64,000 nt of DNA from CAZWLY01 sp964634465 (GTDB lineage: Bacteria > Desulfobacterota > Desulfarculia > G963662305). The notes below the pieces were generated by a model, which worked only from the letters and a program-made list of their open reading frames with translations, did no database searches and was not told the origin of the DNA. Below are positions 20,016 to 29,721 of the stretch, piece after piece. The translations under genes were made by a program, and so were the position numbers. Each line of letters begins with the position of its first letter. Within the stretch, counting starts at the first letter, position 1. Where the stretch lies: contig CAZWLY010000008.1 in the NCBI GenBank assembly GCA_964634465.1, positions 124,001 to 188,000 of the forward strand. The letters are read 5' to 3'.

Positions 20016-21374
20016 CTAGCCGCCTTTCTTGGCCGCCTCGATCTTGGAGGTGATGTTGTGCTCGATCCAGCGCGGGTCCAGCCATTCGATGGGATCGACG
20101 TAGACGCCGCCGCAGATCATGGCGAAGTGGAGGTGATCGCCGCCGGCCAGACCGGTCGAGCCGGTCTGGCCCAGGGTGTCGCCCTGGGCCACGGACAGGC
20201 CTTTTGTCACCGCGATCGAGGACAGATGCCCGTAGAGGGAGTAGAGGCCCTGGCCGTGATCGAGGATGACCGTCAGACCGTAGATGCCCAGATAGTCGGC
20301 GAAGACGACCCGTCCCCGGTTGGCCGCCCCCACCGCCGCGTTGGCGGTGGAGGCCAGATCGAGGCCCATGTGGACCTGGCGGTCGATCTCCTTGCCGTTG
20401 TAGAAGTAGGTCCGGGCGTCGCCGAAGCTGGCCGTGCGGGCCGAATTCTTGAGCTGCTTGAAGCGCCCTTCCCACAGCCTGGTCGGGGTGACCTTGGAGG
20501 TGAGCGCGGCGATCTGCTTGTTGTTCTGGCTTCGCAGGTCGCGGTTGATGATCAAGAAGGCGGCCACGTCGTCCTGGGGCAGATTGGGGTAGTGCTTCCT
20601 GAACTCCGGCATCTTGCGGGCGAGGAAGCGCTGAGAGAGGTTGATCTTGGAGTGGCGGTAGCGACGGGTACGCAGGATGTGGTTGAAGCCGGCCCCGCTC
20701 TGGTTGCCGGCCCGATCCACAGCCTTGATCCAAAGTTTGACCCCGCTGGCGGTGTCGTAGGGGACGGCGAAGAGGGCGCCCAGAAGGCCCGGGTCGTCTT
20801 CGTCGACCGGTACGCCCTTGAAGAAGCGCTCGCCGACCATCACTCCCGAGGTCCCCTCCTCGCTGACCCGGTAGACGGCCAGGCCGCAGCCGCCGGGGCG
20901 CAGGTAGTGGGCCGAGGATTCAACGGTGATCACCGGCGGGCAGGTGTCGATGACCACCTCCTGGGTGAGAACGAACTTGTTGCCGTGGAAGGATTCCCGC
21001 CAGGAGTGGTCGCGGACGTCGAGCTCGAGCCGAGCCGGGCCGTTTTTCAATCCCAGCGCGCCGGGCTCGATGGTCACCTCGATCTCGGCCGAGGTCTGGC
21101 GGTTGCCCAGAATTCCGTAGCGAGAGGGCCAACTCTCGTCGGCCAGGGTCTTGACCGTCTCGCCCTGGATGATGAGCAGCCTGGCCGAGCGCAGTCCCTG
21201 GCCGGCCTCGGAGAGCCTGATCTTGAAGGTCTTTTTCTGGCCGATGATCTTGGGCAGTTCCGGATCGAATTGGCAAACGGGCGCCGAGCCCTCGAACTTG
21301 ACGTAGGCGCCCAGTCCGACGACGGCCGCCAGCAGAGCCAGGATCGTCAGCGTCACAACGGCGGTTCGGTTCAT
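20016..21374 (-). CDS. M23 family metallopeptidase, membrane-anchored
   Basis: The 452-residue protein begins with a membrane or signal segment (TVVTLTILALLAAVVG-like, residues 4-24) and is probably periplasmic. The C-terminal 130 residues are a LytM/M23 domain with its zinc set intact: HMGLDLAS, YGHLSS and HLHF. A mature enzyme would cut peptide cross-links in peptidoglycan. The middle is beta-rich and unrecognised. The start ATG is at 21374 with GGGGG upstream; an open frame extends further only by chance. It diverges from the carbonic anhydrase gene. Confidence 0.9.
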   Translation of the reverse strand: MNRTAVVTLTILALLAAVVGLGAYVKFEGSAPVCQFDPELPKIIGQKKTFKIRLSEAGQGLRSARLLIIQGETVKTLADESWPSRYGILGNRQTSAEIEVTIEPGALGLKNGPARLELDVRDHSWRESFHGNKFVLTQEVVIDTCPPVITVESSAHYLRPGGCGLAVYRVSEEGTSGVMVGERFFKGVPVDEDDPGLLGALFAVPYDTASGVKLWIKAVDRAGNQSGAGFNHILRTRRYRHSKINLSQRFLARKMPEFRKHYPNLPQDDVAAFLIINRDLRSQNNKQIAALTSKVTPTRLWEGRFKQLKNSARTASFGDARTYFYNGKEIDRQVHMGLDLASTANAAVGAANRGRVVFADYLGIYGLTVILDHGQGLYSLYGHLSSIAVTKGLSVAQGDTLGQTGSTGLAGGDHLHFAMICGGVYVDPIEWLDPRWIEHNITSKIEAAKKGG

Positions 21375-21452
21375 CGAATTACCCCCATTTGCCGACAACC
21401 TACCAAAGACCGACCGCGCAAACAACCCCCTGGGTCGATCGCCAGAAAACCA

Positions 21453-21481
21453 TTGATTCAAAGACCGAATGATCATAGGAT
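21453..21481 (+). promoter_or_regulatory. Putative promoter of the gamma-carbonic anhydrase gene
   Basis: TTGATT and TAGGAT are 17 bases apart, with the -10 ending 25 bases before the ATG and the ribosome site AAAGGAGC between. The -10 matches four of six consensus bases. Confidence 0.55.
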
Positions 21482-21506
21482 AATAGCCCTCCAAAGGAGC
21501 GAGCAA

Positions 21507-22043
21507 ATGAAGCTGTATACCTTCAACGGCAAGGAACCGGTGATCGACGAAACGGCCTACATTGCCGAAACGGCTGTTATTTCAGGGGAAGTGACGATCG
21601 GTCCCCGGTCCTCGGTCTGGTTCGGAGCGGTGGTGAGGGGCGACATCAACCCGATCACCATCGGCGAACTGAGCAACGTCCAGGACAACTGCGTCATCCA
21701 CGTCACCCACGACGGCCGCGGCGCCAGGATCGGCGACGGCGTCTGCCTGGGCCACGGGGTCATCTTGCACGAGTGCACCATCGAGGACTGGTCGTTGATC
21801 GGCATGAACACCGTGGTCCTGGACCGAGCCGTGGTCGGGCCCGAGTCGCTCGTCGGGGCCGGCTCGGTGGTCGCGCCGGGCACGGTCATCCCGCCGGGGA
21901 TGCTGGCCCTGGGCGCGCCGGCCAAACCGATCAGGCCGTTGACCGATGAAGAAAAGGCTAGTATCGTGGCTACAGCGAACCGTTATGCCCGGGTGGCCAG
22001 GACCTATCGTCTCGGCGAGCCCTACGAGCCCGACCCGAAGTGA
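21507..22043 (+). CDS. Gamma-class carbonic anhydrase-like protein (YrdA/Cam family)
   Basis: The 178-residue protein is a left-handed beta helix of hexapeptide repeats. It keeps the three zinc histidines in HVTHDGRG, LGHGVILH and the intervening loop, and starts with the family motif for surface loops (SVWFGAVVRGD, ISNVQDN-like NVQDNCVIH). Members may hydrate CO2 or act as acyl or metal scaffolds. I chose the ATG at 21507 because AAAGGAGC precedes it; a very long upstream frame is antisense to rarA and the peptidase. The histidine-rich miniprotein follows by 11 bases and may help with metal. Confidence 0.93.
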   Translation: MKLYTFNGKEPVIDETAYIAETAVISGEVTIGPRSSVWFGAVVRGDINPITIGELSNVQDNCVIHVTHDGRGARIGDGVCLGHGVILHECTIEDWSLIGMNTVVLDRAVVGPESLVGAGSVVAPGTVIPPGMLALGAPAKPIRPLTDEEKASIVATANRYARVARTYRLGEPYEPDPK

Positions 22044-22054
22044 GGAGAAGGTCG

Positions 22055-22231
22055 ATGTGTGAATGCTGCGCCAGTCACAAGAAGCCGGTCGTCATCAAAG
22101 TAGCCGGCCAAGATCACGAACACGATCATGACGCCGAGCACGACGCCGGCCGCCATCATCACCATCACCACGATCATCACCACCATCACCACGACCACGG
22201 CCAGGCGACAGAGACCAAAGCCGGAGACTGA
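22055..22231 (+). CDS. Small CxCC/histidine-rich metal-binding protein
   Basis: The 58-residue product starts MCECCASHKK (Cys 2, 4 and 5) and then turns into a tail with 18 histidines, including two runs of six. This composition binds nickel, zinc or cobalt in known proteins such as Hpn or the histidine tails of metallochaperones. GAGGAGAAGG precedes the ATG at 22055; a second ATG at 22040 overlaps the previous stop and lacks a site. Its position 11 bases after a metalloenzyme gene suggests metal supply or storage. I recognise no named family. Confidence 0.75.
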   Translation: MCECCASHKKPVVIKVAGQDHEHDHDAEHDAGRHHHHHHDHHHHHHDHGQATETKAGD

Positions 22232-22306
22232 CCGACGGCCGGGTCGAGGCGGTGATTTTTGGAGCGGCCCCTGGGGTCGCTCTTCCTGTTTGAGCGAGGG
22301 GGCGAG

Positions 22307-22738
22307 ATGAGCCGGATAAGGGAAGGGGCGCCAAGCGCCGCGGGCGGTTGCCTGTGCGGGGCGGTAAGGTACGAAGCCTTCGGACCGCTTCGGGATGTGA
22401 TCAATTGTCACTGCAGCAAGTGCCGGCGCTGGCACGGCCACCCGGCCGGGTACACCTCGGTCAGACGGGACGACCTGGTCATCGTCGAGGAGCGCGGCCT
22501 GAAGTGGTTCCGCTCCGTAACCGACGAGTCGCCTGAGGTATACCGCGGCTTTTGTCGGGAGTGCGGGTCGAGCCTGTTCTGGGAGTCGCGAGGACGGGGC
22601 GTCATCTCCATCGCCGCCGGAACGCTCGATCAGCCGACCGGGCTTAAAACCATGGGCCACATCTGGCTGGATCAGGCCGGCGATTACTACGAGCTGACCG
22701 ACGACCTGCCCAAGCACCCCCGGCAGTGGGAAGATTAG
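22307..22738 (+). CDS. GFA-family zinc protein (formaldehyde-activating-like)
   Basis: The 143-residue protein has the zinc-binding cysteine pattern of the GFA/CENP-V fold: GGCLCGAVRYE, NCHCSKCRRWHG and GFCRECGSSLFW. The founding member condenses glutathione with formaldehyde, but most relatives have unknown substrates. I chose the ATG at 22307, just after GAGGGGGCGAG and in line with the family start; an earlier ATG at 22259 adds 16 unlikely residues. It ends before an AT-rich region with no further rightward gene. Confidence 0.88.
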   Translation: MSRIREGAPSAAGGCLCGAVRYEAFGPLRDVINCHCSKCRRWHGHPAGYTSVRRDDLVIVEERGLKWFRSVTDESPEVYRGFCRECGSSLFWESRGRGVISIAAGTLDQPTGLKTMGHIWLDQAGDYYELTDDLPKHPRQWED

Positions 22739-23703
22739 GTTGCGGCTAGGCTGGAGAGGCGGGGAGGGGGCGCTCGGGTGCCTGGCCAAAGGGGAAGGTC
22801 GATTGGGTCGCCGCCGCAAGCCAAGGACGGCGCGGCCTTGGGGACTGCCGGCCGGGCCCCAAAAAAGTTTCGAGCCGGCTTGGGCGGGCCGGCTCGAAAC
22901 CTGGATGGCAAAGGAGAGAAGAGAAATCTCGTTGGGCTGCCTTACTTTCACGCAATAAGAATGCCAGCAGAGGATCATCTTTGTAACTACCTGTTATTAA
23001 TGCCATATTCGCCTTACTCACTTTTCGTTCCCCGTTCTACGGGGTCTCTTTTCAGTACAAAAGCTTGAACCCCACAGGGCCGCGACAAGGGATGGCGAGT
23101 GTAACTGCCCAATATCATTAATAAACTTGTTGACTTGGGCTCAAGTTCAAATTTTTTAACCACCCCACGCCGCAGGCAGATTTGGCTCGCTTATCTATTT
23201 GAATTTCCTGACAATATTTCCCTGTCGGGCCCGGAGTACAATTTTTTGTCTTGGCCATTGAACCGCCTCGAAAGCGGCGTCGCCGCCGGCTGCGCCTCCC
23301 AGTCGATCATCGGCGGTTCGAGGCCTGAGCGAGAAGCCCGGCGCCGTCTCTAAGACCTCACGTCCGCTTATGGTTGCGCCGTGCCAGACGCTCTCCTAGT
23401 CCCGCCGGCAACGGTTCAAACGTCCCTCCTGATGCAGCGCTCGATGTCGTTTCGGCGAACCTTCACCTCGGCGCGGTGAGCGGGCCAATCATTAAGCTTC
23501 GCCCCTCTAACCGGATGAACGAGTTTCGGCCGCTGGACTTTCTGGGCTTTCCGGCAATATTTCTGCAATATTCGGACCGGATGACCGGCGGGCGGGTCGA
23601 GGGGCTCCGGACCCGAGGTGGCGAGCCCGGTCGGCTGCAACGAGGCCAGGATCGGGCCGGGGGAGGGAAATCAGCGGGCGAGCGGCCAAGTATCTGGCCC
23701 GCC
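22739..23703. other. Long noncoding stretch with AT-rich core
   Basis: No convincing protein is seen in these 965 bases. Between about 22940 and 23250 the base composition is far richer in A and T than the chromosome around it. It includes a strong minus-strand terminator at 22861-22900, a small hairpin CCCCGT-TCT-ACGGGG at about 23030-23044, and an imperfect inverted repeat ACTTG/CAAGT at about 23131-23145 beside TTGACT on the plus strand. A minus-strand frame at 22746-23021 reads straight through the terminator and is unlikely to be a gene. Confidence 0.6.
22861..22900 (-). terminator. Strong orphan rho-independent terminator
   Basis: On the minus strand a perfect 13-pair stem (GTTTCGAGCCGGC with GCCGGCTCGAAAC) closes an 8-base loop and is followed by six T residues. 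No recognised protein gene ends here on that strand, so it may end a small RNA that starts near 23000-23130. Confidence 0.85.
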
Positions 23704-25169
<1,466 letters not shown>

Positions 25170-25233
25170 GGGCCTTCCTCCTCCTCTCGCCTCTTGGGGC
25201 CCGCCGTTTAAGCATCGCGCTTGGGATCAGAGT

Positions 25234-25251
25234 GTCAAACCAATGTTACAG
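25234..25251 (-). promoter_or_regulatory. Pho-box-like direct repeat upstream of the regulator gene
   Basis: On the minus strand CTGTAAC and GTTTGAC form two 7-base units separated by ATTG, the 11-base spacing of a PhoB site. A TTGACA hexamer overlaps the second unit, but no good -10 follows. It lies about 65 bases before the gene start at 25169. Confidence 0.45.
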
Positions 25252-25399
25252 CACGGTGACGACCGGGCCAAGGTTGGGTGAAAACCGCCGGGCCGCCGTG
25301 GAACGACAGGTCCGCCTCCGCCGGGAAGGCGGGGTTCCGAGCGGCGGCCAAACCGCCGGGGCCGATCGAAGCGGAGAGACGAGTCCTGAGGAGGATTAC

Positions 25400-25429
25400 A
25401 AAAAGAAGGGGCCGCCTTTCGGCTGCCCC
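25400..25429 (-). terminator. Rho-independent terminator of the initiator tRNA
   Basis: On the minus strand GGGGCAGCC and GGCGGCCCC pair (one A-G mismatch) around a GAAA tetraloop and are followed by TTCTTTTT. It begins 15 bases after the tRNA 3' end. Confidence 0.88.
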
Positions 25430-25443
25430 GGTAGTGGCTTTCT

Positions 25444-25520
<77 letters not shown>

Positions 25521-25532
25521 GCACGGGAAGTG

Positions 25533-25561
25533 ACTATAACGACTTACCGGCCCAATGTCAA
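25533..25561 (-). promoter_or_regulatory. Strong sigma-70 promoter of tRNA-fMet
   Basis: On the minus strand a consensus TTGACA is followed after 17 bases by TATAGT. The -10 ends 12 bases before the first base of the tRNA. Confidence 0.9.
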
Positions 25562-25830
25562 GGTCCTCGGCCTGTTTACATCCCGGCCCAGACGGAGATA
25601 GGGCGGTGGGGACGCCAAAAGTCCCCGCCGATGGCGGCTTGGCCGGAGTCGGGCCGGCGTCGCTTCTCGAAAAAAAACATCAATCCGGATCGCCGACGTC
25701 CCCCGCCGGGGCGCGCTCGAGTCGCTCCGGCCAACCGTCCCGAAACCCGGCCGGCTCCGAGGCTCTCTCCGATCGCAGCGCCGCTCCGGCTGGCTGAAGG
25801 GGGGCGTTCAAGACGCTTCCGAGAGGCTAC
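25562..25830. other. Intergenic region after the NuoF-like gene
   Basis: This gap lies between the leftward NuoF-like gene and the tRNA promoter. I see no gene and no clear terminator hairpin with a T run for the upstream operon. Short open frames here have no recognisable features. Confidence 0.5.
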
Positions 25831-27636
25831 CTAGAAAATAGCCTTGAACTTGCACGAATTGATGCAGGTCATGCACTTGATGCACTTGGACCTGTCGATA
25901 TAGGCCGGCTTCTTGGGCTCGCCCTTGGGCGCCTTTTCCCATTCGATCGCCTCGGCCGGACACTTGCGGAAGCACACGCCGCAAGAGGTGCAAAGCTCCT
26001 CATCGACCACGAACTGGACCAGCTCGGGACATTGCCGGGCCGGACAGCGCTTCTCATGGATGTGCGCTTCGTACTCGTCTCTGAAGTAGCGAAGCGTGGA
26101 CAAGACCGGGTTGGGGCCGGTCTGGCCCAGGCCGCACAGGGCGCTCTCCCTGATCGAGCTGGCCAGCTCCTCCAAGAGATTGATGTCGCCGGCCTCGCCC
26201 TCGCCCCGGCAGATCTTCTCCAGAATCTCCAGCATCCGGCCGGTGCCCTCGCGGCAGGGGGTGCACTTGCCGCAGGATTCGTCCTGGACGAAGTCCATGA
26301 AGAAGCGGGCCATATCGACCATGCAGGTGTCTTCGTCCATGACGATCATGCCGCCCGAGCCCATGATCGCTCCGGCCTGGACGATCTGCTCGTAGTCGCA
26401 CTGGAGGTCCAGGTACTCCTCGGGCACGCAGCCGCCGGACGGACCGCCGAGCTGGACGGCCTTGAACTTCTTCTTGCCCGGGATGCCGCCGCCGATGTCG
26501 TTGATGATGGTCCTCAGGGTGGTGCCCATGGGCACCTCGACCAGACCGACGTTGTTGACCGTGCCGGTGAGGGCGAAGACCTTGGTCCCCTTGGAGCCCT
26601 CGGTGCCGATGGAGGCGTACCATTCGCCGCCGTTGAGGATGATCGGGGCGATGTTAGCGTAAGTCTCGACGTTGTTCAAAACGGTCGGCTTTCGCCACAG
26701 CCCAGAAATCGCCGGGAAAGGCGGCCGGGGCCGGGGCATGCCCCGCTTGCCCTCGATGGAGGTCATCAACGCCGTCTCTTCGCCGCAGACAAAGGCGCCC
26801 GCGCCCTGGTAGACCTCCAGGTCGAAGTCGAAGCCGGAATCCAGGATGTTTTCGCCCAGCAGGCCGTACTCCCGGGCCTGGTCGATGGCCAGCCCCAAGC
26901 GGCGGACGGCCAGCGGGTACTCGGCCCGGCAGTAGATGTAGCCCTGATGGGCGCCGATGGCCTTGGCCGCGATCACCATGCCCTCGATGACCGAATGGGG
27001 ATCGGCCTCCAAGACCGAACGATCCATGAACGCGCCCGGATCGCCCTCGTCGGCGTTGCAGAGCACGTACTTGATCTCGCCCGGGGCGTCGGCGCAAAAT
27101 TTCCACTTGAGTCCGGTCGGGAAACCGGCTCCGCCCCGTCCCCTCAGGCCCGACTTCTGGACCTCGTCGATGATCTGGGCCGGCTCCATCTCCAACAGCG
27201 CCTTGGCCGCGGCCTGGTAGCCGTCGCGGGCGATGTAATCGTCGATCTTCTCGGCGTCGATGAGGCCCTTGTTGCGCAGGACGATGAGCTGCTGGTGGGC
27301 GAAGAAGGGGATGTCCAGCATTTCGGGGATGAGGTCCTTCTTGGCCGGCTCCCTGTAGAAGAGCCGCTCCACCGGCCGGCCCTTCAGCAAGTGCTCTTCC
27401 ACCAGGACGGGTACGTCCTCCACGGTCAACTTCTGGTAGAAGATTCCCTCGGGATAGACGACCATGACCGGACCGGCGGCGCAGTAGCCGTTACAGCCGG
27501 TCTCGACGACCAGTATCTCCTCGGCCAGACCGCGGTCGGCGATTTCCGATTCCAGGGCCGCTTTGACTTCCTGGCTGCCCGAGGAATGGCAGCCGGTGCC
27601 GCCGCAAATCAGCAGGTGAGCGCGAAACGTCTTCAT
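25831..27636 (-). CDS. NuoF/HndC-like NADH-binding flavoprotein with extra ferredoxin domain
   Basis: The 601-residue protein is the NAD(P)-, FMN- and Fe-S-binding subunit of soluble bifurcating dehydrogenases and hydrogenases. In order it has a thioredoxin-like [2Fe-2S] domain (CGGTGC and TGCNGYC), the FMN/NADH fold with GLRGRGGAGFPTGLKW and NADEGDPG, an SLBB segment, the NuoF cluster motif ESCGKCTPCREG, and two C-terminal [4Fe-4S] motifs (CTSCGVCFRKCP and CIKCMTCINSC). It ends the overlapping operon and follows the HndB-like gene by 28 bases. With no catalytic hydrogenase nearby, the formate dehydrogenase upstream is its likeliest partner, which is inference. Confidence 0.93.
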   Translation of the reverse strand: MKTFRAHLLICGGTGCHSSGSQEVKAALESEIADRGLAEEILVVETGCNGYCAAGPVMVVYPEGIFYQKLTVEDVPVLVEEHLLKGRPVERLFYREPAKKDLIPEMLDIPFFAHQQLIVLRNKGLIDAEKIDDYIARDGYQAAAKALLEMEPAQIIDEVQKSGLRGRGGAGFPTGLKWKFCADAPGEIKYVLCNADEGDPGAFMDRSVLEADPHSVIEGMVIAAKAIGAHQGYIYCRAEYPLAVRRLGLAIDQAREYGLLGENILDSGFDFDLEVYQGAGAFVCGEETALMTSIEGKRGMPRPRPPFPAISGLWRKPTVLNNVETYANIAPIILNGGEWYASIGTEGSKGTKVFALTGTVNNVGLVEVPMGTTLRTIINDIGGGIPGKKKFKAVQLGGPSGGCVPEEYLDLQCDYEQIVQAGAIMGSGGMIVMDEDTCMVDMARFFMDFVQDESCGKCTPCREGTGRMLEILEKICRGEGEAGDINLLEELASSIRESALCGLGQTGPNPVLSTLRYFRDEYEAHIHEKRCPARQCPELVQFVVDEELCTSCGVCFRKCPAEAIEWEKAPKGEPKKPAYIDRSKCIKCMTCINSCKFKAIF

Positions 27637-27664
27637 CCATCTACTCCTTGGGGCGTCCGGCTAG

Positions 27665-28048
27665 TCAGGCCTGGTGCTCGCTTCCTTTGGCCAGCACGAA
27701 TTCGTCCTGTATCTCTCCCTCCAGGACGTGGCGCTTGAATATCTGGCGCATCTTGTTGGGATCGACCAGCACGTAACGGATCGGGGCCTCGTTTATCAGC
27801 TCGACGGTCACGATCGGCTCCTGGCTGCAAAGGCCGAGGCAGCCGGAGGTGGTCACGACGATGTCGCTGCGATCGACCCGGCTCAGCTCGTCGAGCAGCG
27901 CGTCCATGGTCTGACGGGCGCCGGAGGCGATGCCGCAGGTGCCCATGTGGACGGTCACCTTGGCCGTGGCCTCGCCCTCCCTGAGAGCGTTCTCCCTTTG
28001 GACCCTTTCCTTGATCTTGGCCAGATCGGCCAACGTCAACTTGGGCAT
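27665..28048 (-). CDS. HndB-like [2Fe-2S] ferredoxin subunit
   Basis: The 127-residue protein has a thioredoxin-like ferredoxin fold as in HndB of NADP-reducing hydrogenases. Its cysteines are C38 in HMGTCGIASGA, then C70 and C74 in SGCLGLC; the fourth ligand of a standard [2Fe-2S] site is not evident, as seen in other HndB proteins. It probably shuttles electrons to the NuoF-like subunit. The ATG at 28048 has AAGGAG nine bases upstream; the longer frame is a shadow of the kinase-like gene before it. Confidence 0.9.
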   Translation of the reverse strand: MPKLTLADLAKIKERVQRENALREGEATAKVTVHMGTCGIASGARQTMDALLDELSRVDRSDIVVTTSGCLGLCSQEPIVTVELINEAPIRYVLVDPNKMRQIFKRHVLEGEIQDEFVLAKGSEHQA

Positions 28049-28074
28049 CTCGGCTAACTCCTTGCGCAAAAAGA

Positions 28075-28620
28075 TCAAATCGATCCCAAGGCGGCCAGGC
28101 CCTCCTCGATGTAGCGGCGCAGGAAGCCCACCACCTGGGAGCTGCTCAAGGGCGCTCCGTCGAGGACGGCCTTGATTTCGCGGGTGTCCACAACGAACTT
28201 CTCGCCGTCGGTCACTTGGCGATAGACGAACTCGACCTCGGGTCGACCGACGATCAGGCTCATGAGCGTCCCTGCCAGGTCGCCCAACGGGGCCCGGTCT
28301 ACGTGAGACAACCGAAATTCCGCCGACAGCCGAGTTCCCTCCCCCGGTGTGGAGTCGATGGAGAACGCGCCGCCGCACATTTCGGCCGCCTGGCGCAAGA
28401 GCGCCAGACCCAGACCGACCTTCCGCGTCGTTCGAGTGGTGAAGAACGGATCGGCGGCTCGGGCCAGCTCTTCGGCCGACATGCCCCGACCGTCGTCCTC
28501 GATGGTCAACCTCAAGATATCGGCGCTTTGGTCCTTGGTCAGCTCGATGACGACCAGGGACGCCCCGGCGGCCAAGGAATTTTCCACCACATCGAGAATA
28601 TGCAATGAAAGTTCGAGCAA
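28075..28620 (-). CDS. GHKL ATPase (histidine-kinase-type ATP-binding protein)
   Basis: The 181-residue protein holds a GHKL ATP-binding domain: an N box with LDVVENSLAAGAS, a G1 box DDGRGM, FTTR and a G2-like GLGLALLRQAAE. It has no dimerisation helix with a phospho-accepting histidine and no membrane segment. Such stand-alone ATPases are regularly found in gene clusters for HndA-D-type hydrogenases, where their task is unknown. It follows the PHP gene by six bases and precedes the HndB-like gene. Confidence 0.85.
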   Translation of the reverse strand: MLELSLHILDVVENSLAAGASLVVIELTKDQSADILRLTIEDDGRGMSAEELARAADPFFTTRTTRKVGLGLALLRQAAEMCGGAFSIDSTPGEGTRLSAEFRLSHVDRAPLGDLAGTLMSLIVGRPEVEFVYRQVTDGEKFVVDTREIKAVLDGAPLSSSQVVGFLRRYIEEGLAALGSI

Positions 28621-28626
28621 GTCAAC

Positions 28627-29370
28627 TCAACCCACTATCCGCCGCCCGCCCTTGCCCTTGAGGGCCAGGGCGATTTCGGCCAGAGTCGGCGCGGCGAGCT
28701 TGAAGACCGTGTAGACCGTGCCCAACTGGTCGAGCTGGTGAGCGTCGGAGCCGGTTATGATCGGCCAGTCGGCCAGATCGGGTCGTCGGGTTCTCAGCTC
28801 GGCCGGGCTTGAGTTCGGCGAGACCTCCAATCCGTCCAGGTCGAGCCCGGGCGGCACGAAGCCCAGTTGGCCGATGAGGCTGAAGGCCTCTTTGTCCACG
28901 TGGGAGGCAATGGCCAAACCGCCGCGGCGGTGGATGGCCTCGACAGCGGCGGTCAACTCCAGCTCGGTCGCTCCGATAAGGAGGCGGTCGTTGAAACCCT
29001 CCACTTCGTCGAACTCGTTGGCCGCGATCTGTTCGCCGAAGACCTCGGGCCGGTTGGTCCGGGGCGGCAGGCGGCCATAGACGAAGTCCATCATCGCCTC
29101 GGCCTCGGCCGGCGTTTCGAAGAGGGCCAACAGATGGACCTCCTCGGCGGTGCAGACCTCCATCCCGGCCAGGACCTTGGGCCCGCCGGCCCGTTCGGCC
29201 GCCCGGCGGGCGGCGGCGACGTTCTCGGCCGAGTTGTGATCGGTGACGGCGATGATGTTCAGACCCAGTCTCGAAGCCGCCCTCACCACCGCCCGCGGCG
29301 ACATCTCCAGCTCGCCGCAGGGCGACAGGCAGGTGTGGATGTGCAGATCGGCCTTGAAATCGGCCAGCAT
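28627..29370 (-). CDS. PHP-domain phosphoesterase-like protein
   Basis: The 247-residue protein has the PHP metal-site set: DLHIHTCLSPCGE at the N-terminus, AVTDHNS, GMEV, ASHVDKE and the final GSDAHQLDQLG. The fold catalyses phosphoester hydrolysis in histidinol phosphatase and in polymerase exonucleases. In hydrogenase-linked clusters the substrate is unknown. It overlaps neither neighbour but is only 15 bases from the DRTGG gene and 6 from the ATPase gene. Confidence 0.88.
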   Translation of the reverse strand: MLADFKADLHIHTCLSPCGELEMSPRAVVRAASRLGLNIIAVTDHNSAENVAAARRAAERAGGPKVLAGMEVCTAEEVHLLALFETPAEAEAMMDFVYGRLPPRTNRPEVFGEQIAANEFDEVEGFNDRLLIGATELELTAAVEAIHRRGGLAIASHVDKEAFSLIGQLGFVPPGLDLDGLEVSPNSSPAELRTRRPDLADWPIITGSDAHQLDQLGTVYTVFKLAAPTLAEIALALKGKGGRRIVG

Positions 29371-29385
29371 GGGCCGTTTCGGCGG

Positions 29386-29721
29386 TCAGCCGCCCAGCAG
29401 GCCGTAGAGTCGGCCGCTGAGTTCGTAAGCCGACATCTCGGAGGTCAGGATCGGCACTCCCTCCTCCTCGGCCTTGGCCACGGCGTCCTCGGCCGGTTTT
29501 TTGCCGCCGACGACGACGATGCCGGCCAGCTCCCTCAGTTTCCCGACGGCGACGACGTTGATGTGCCCCTGGATGGTGATCCAGAGCTGGCCGGCCTCGG
29601 CGTTGGCCAGGACGTCGCTGATCAGATCGCAGGTGTAGCCGCCGGCGACCTCATGGTCCAGGTGGTCGGTCCCGGCCAAGACGTCGAGTCCCAACTCATC
29701 TCTAACTTCGGCCAAGGTCAT
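29386..29721 (-). CDS. DRTGG-domain protein
   Basis: The 111-residue protein is a single DRTGG domain, a small alpha/beta fold also found in the middle of some phosphotransacetylases and CBS proteins. Visible pieces are LDVLAGTDHLDHEVAGGYTC near the N-terminus, ITIQGHINVVAV, IVVVGGKKP and GVPILTSEMSAYEL. Its ligand is unknown. Its start at 29721 overlaps the preceding stop codon. A second DRTGG gene starts the same operon, suggesting duplication or a hetero-oligomer. Confidence 0.85.
   Translation of the reverse strand: MTLAEVRDELGLDVLAGTDHLDHEVAGGYTCDLISDVLANAEAGQLWITIQGHINVVAVGKLRELAGIVVVGGKKPAEDAVAKAEEEGVPILTSEMSAYELSGRLYGLLGG

Noticed and set aside
19440..22043. An 867-residue plus-strand open frame ending with the carbonic anhydrase
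   Set aside because: Only the last 178 codons (from 21507, with its own ribosome site) are real; the rest is antisense to rarA and the peptidase.
22746..23021. A 91-residue minus-strand frame starting MSKANMALITG
   Set aside because: It reads through a strong intrinsic terminator, its second half is high-GC shadow sequence and no family fits.
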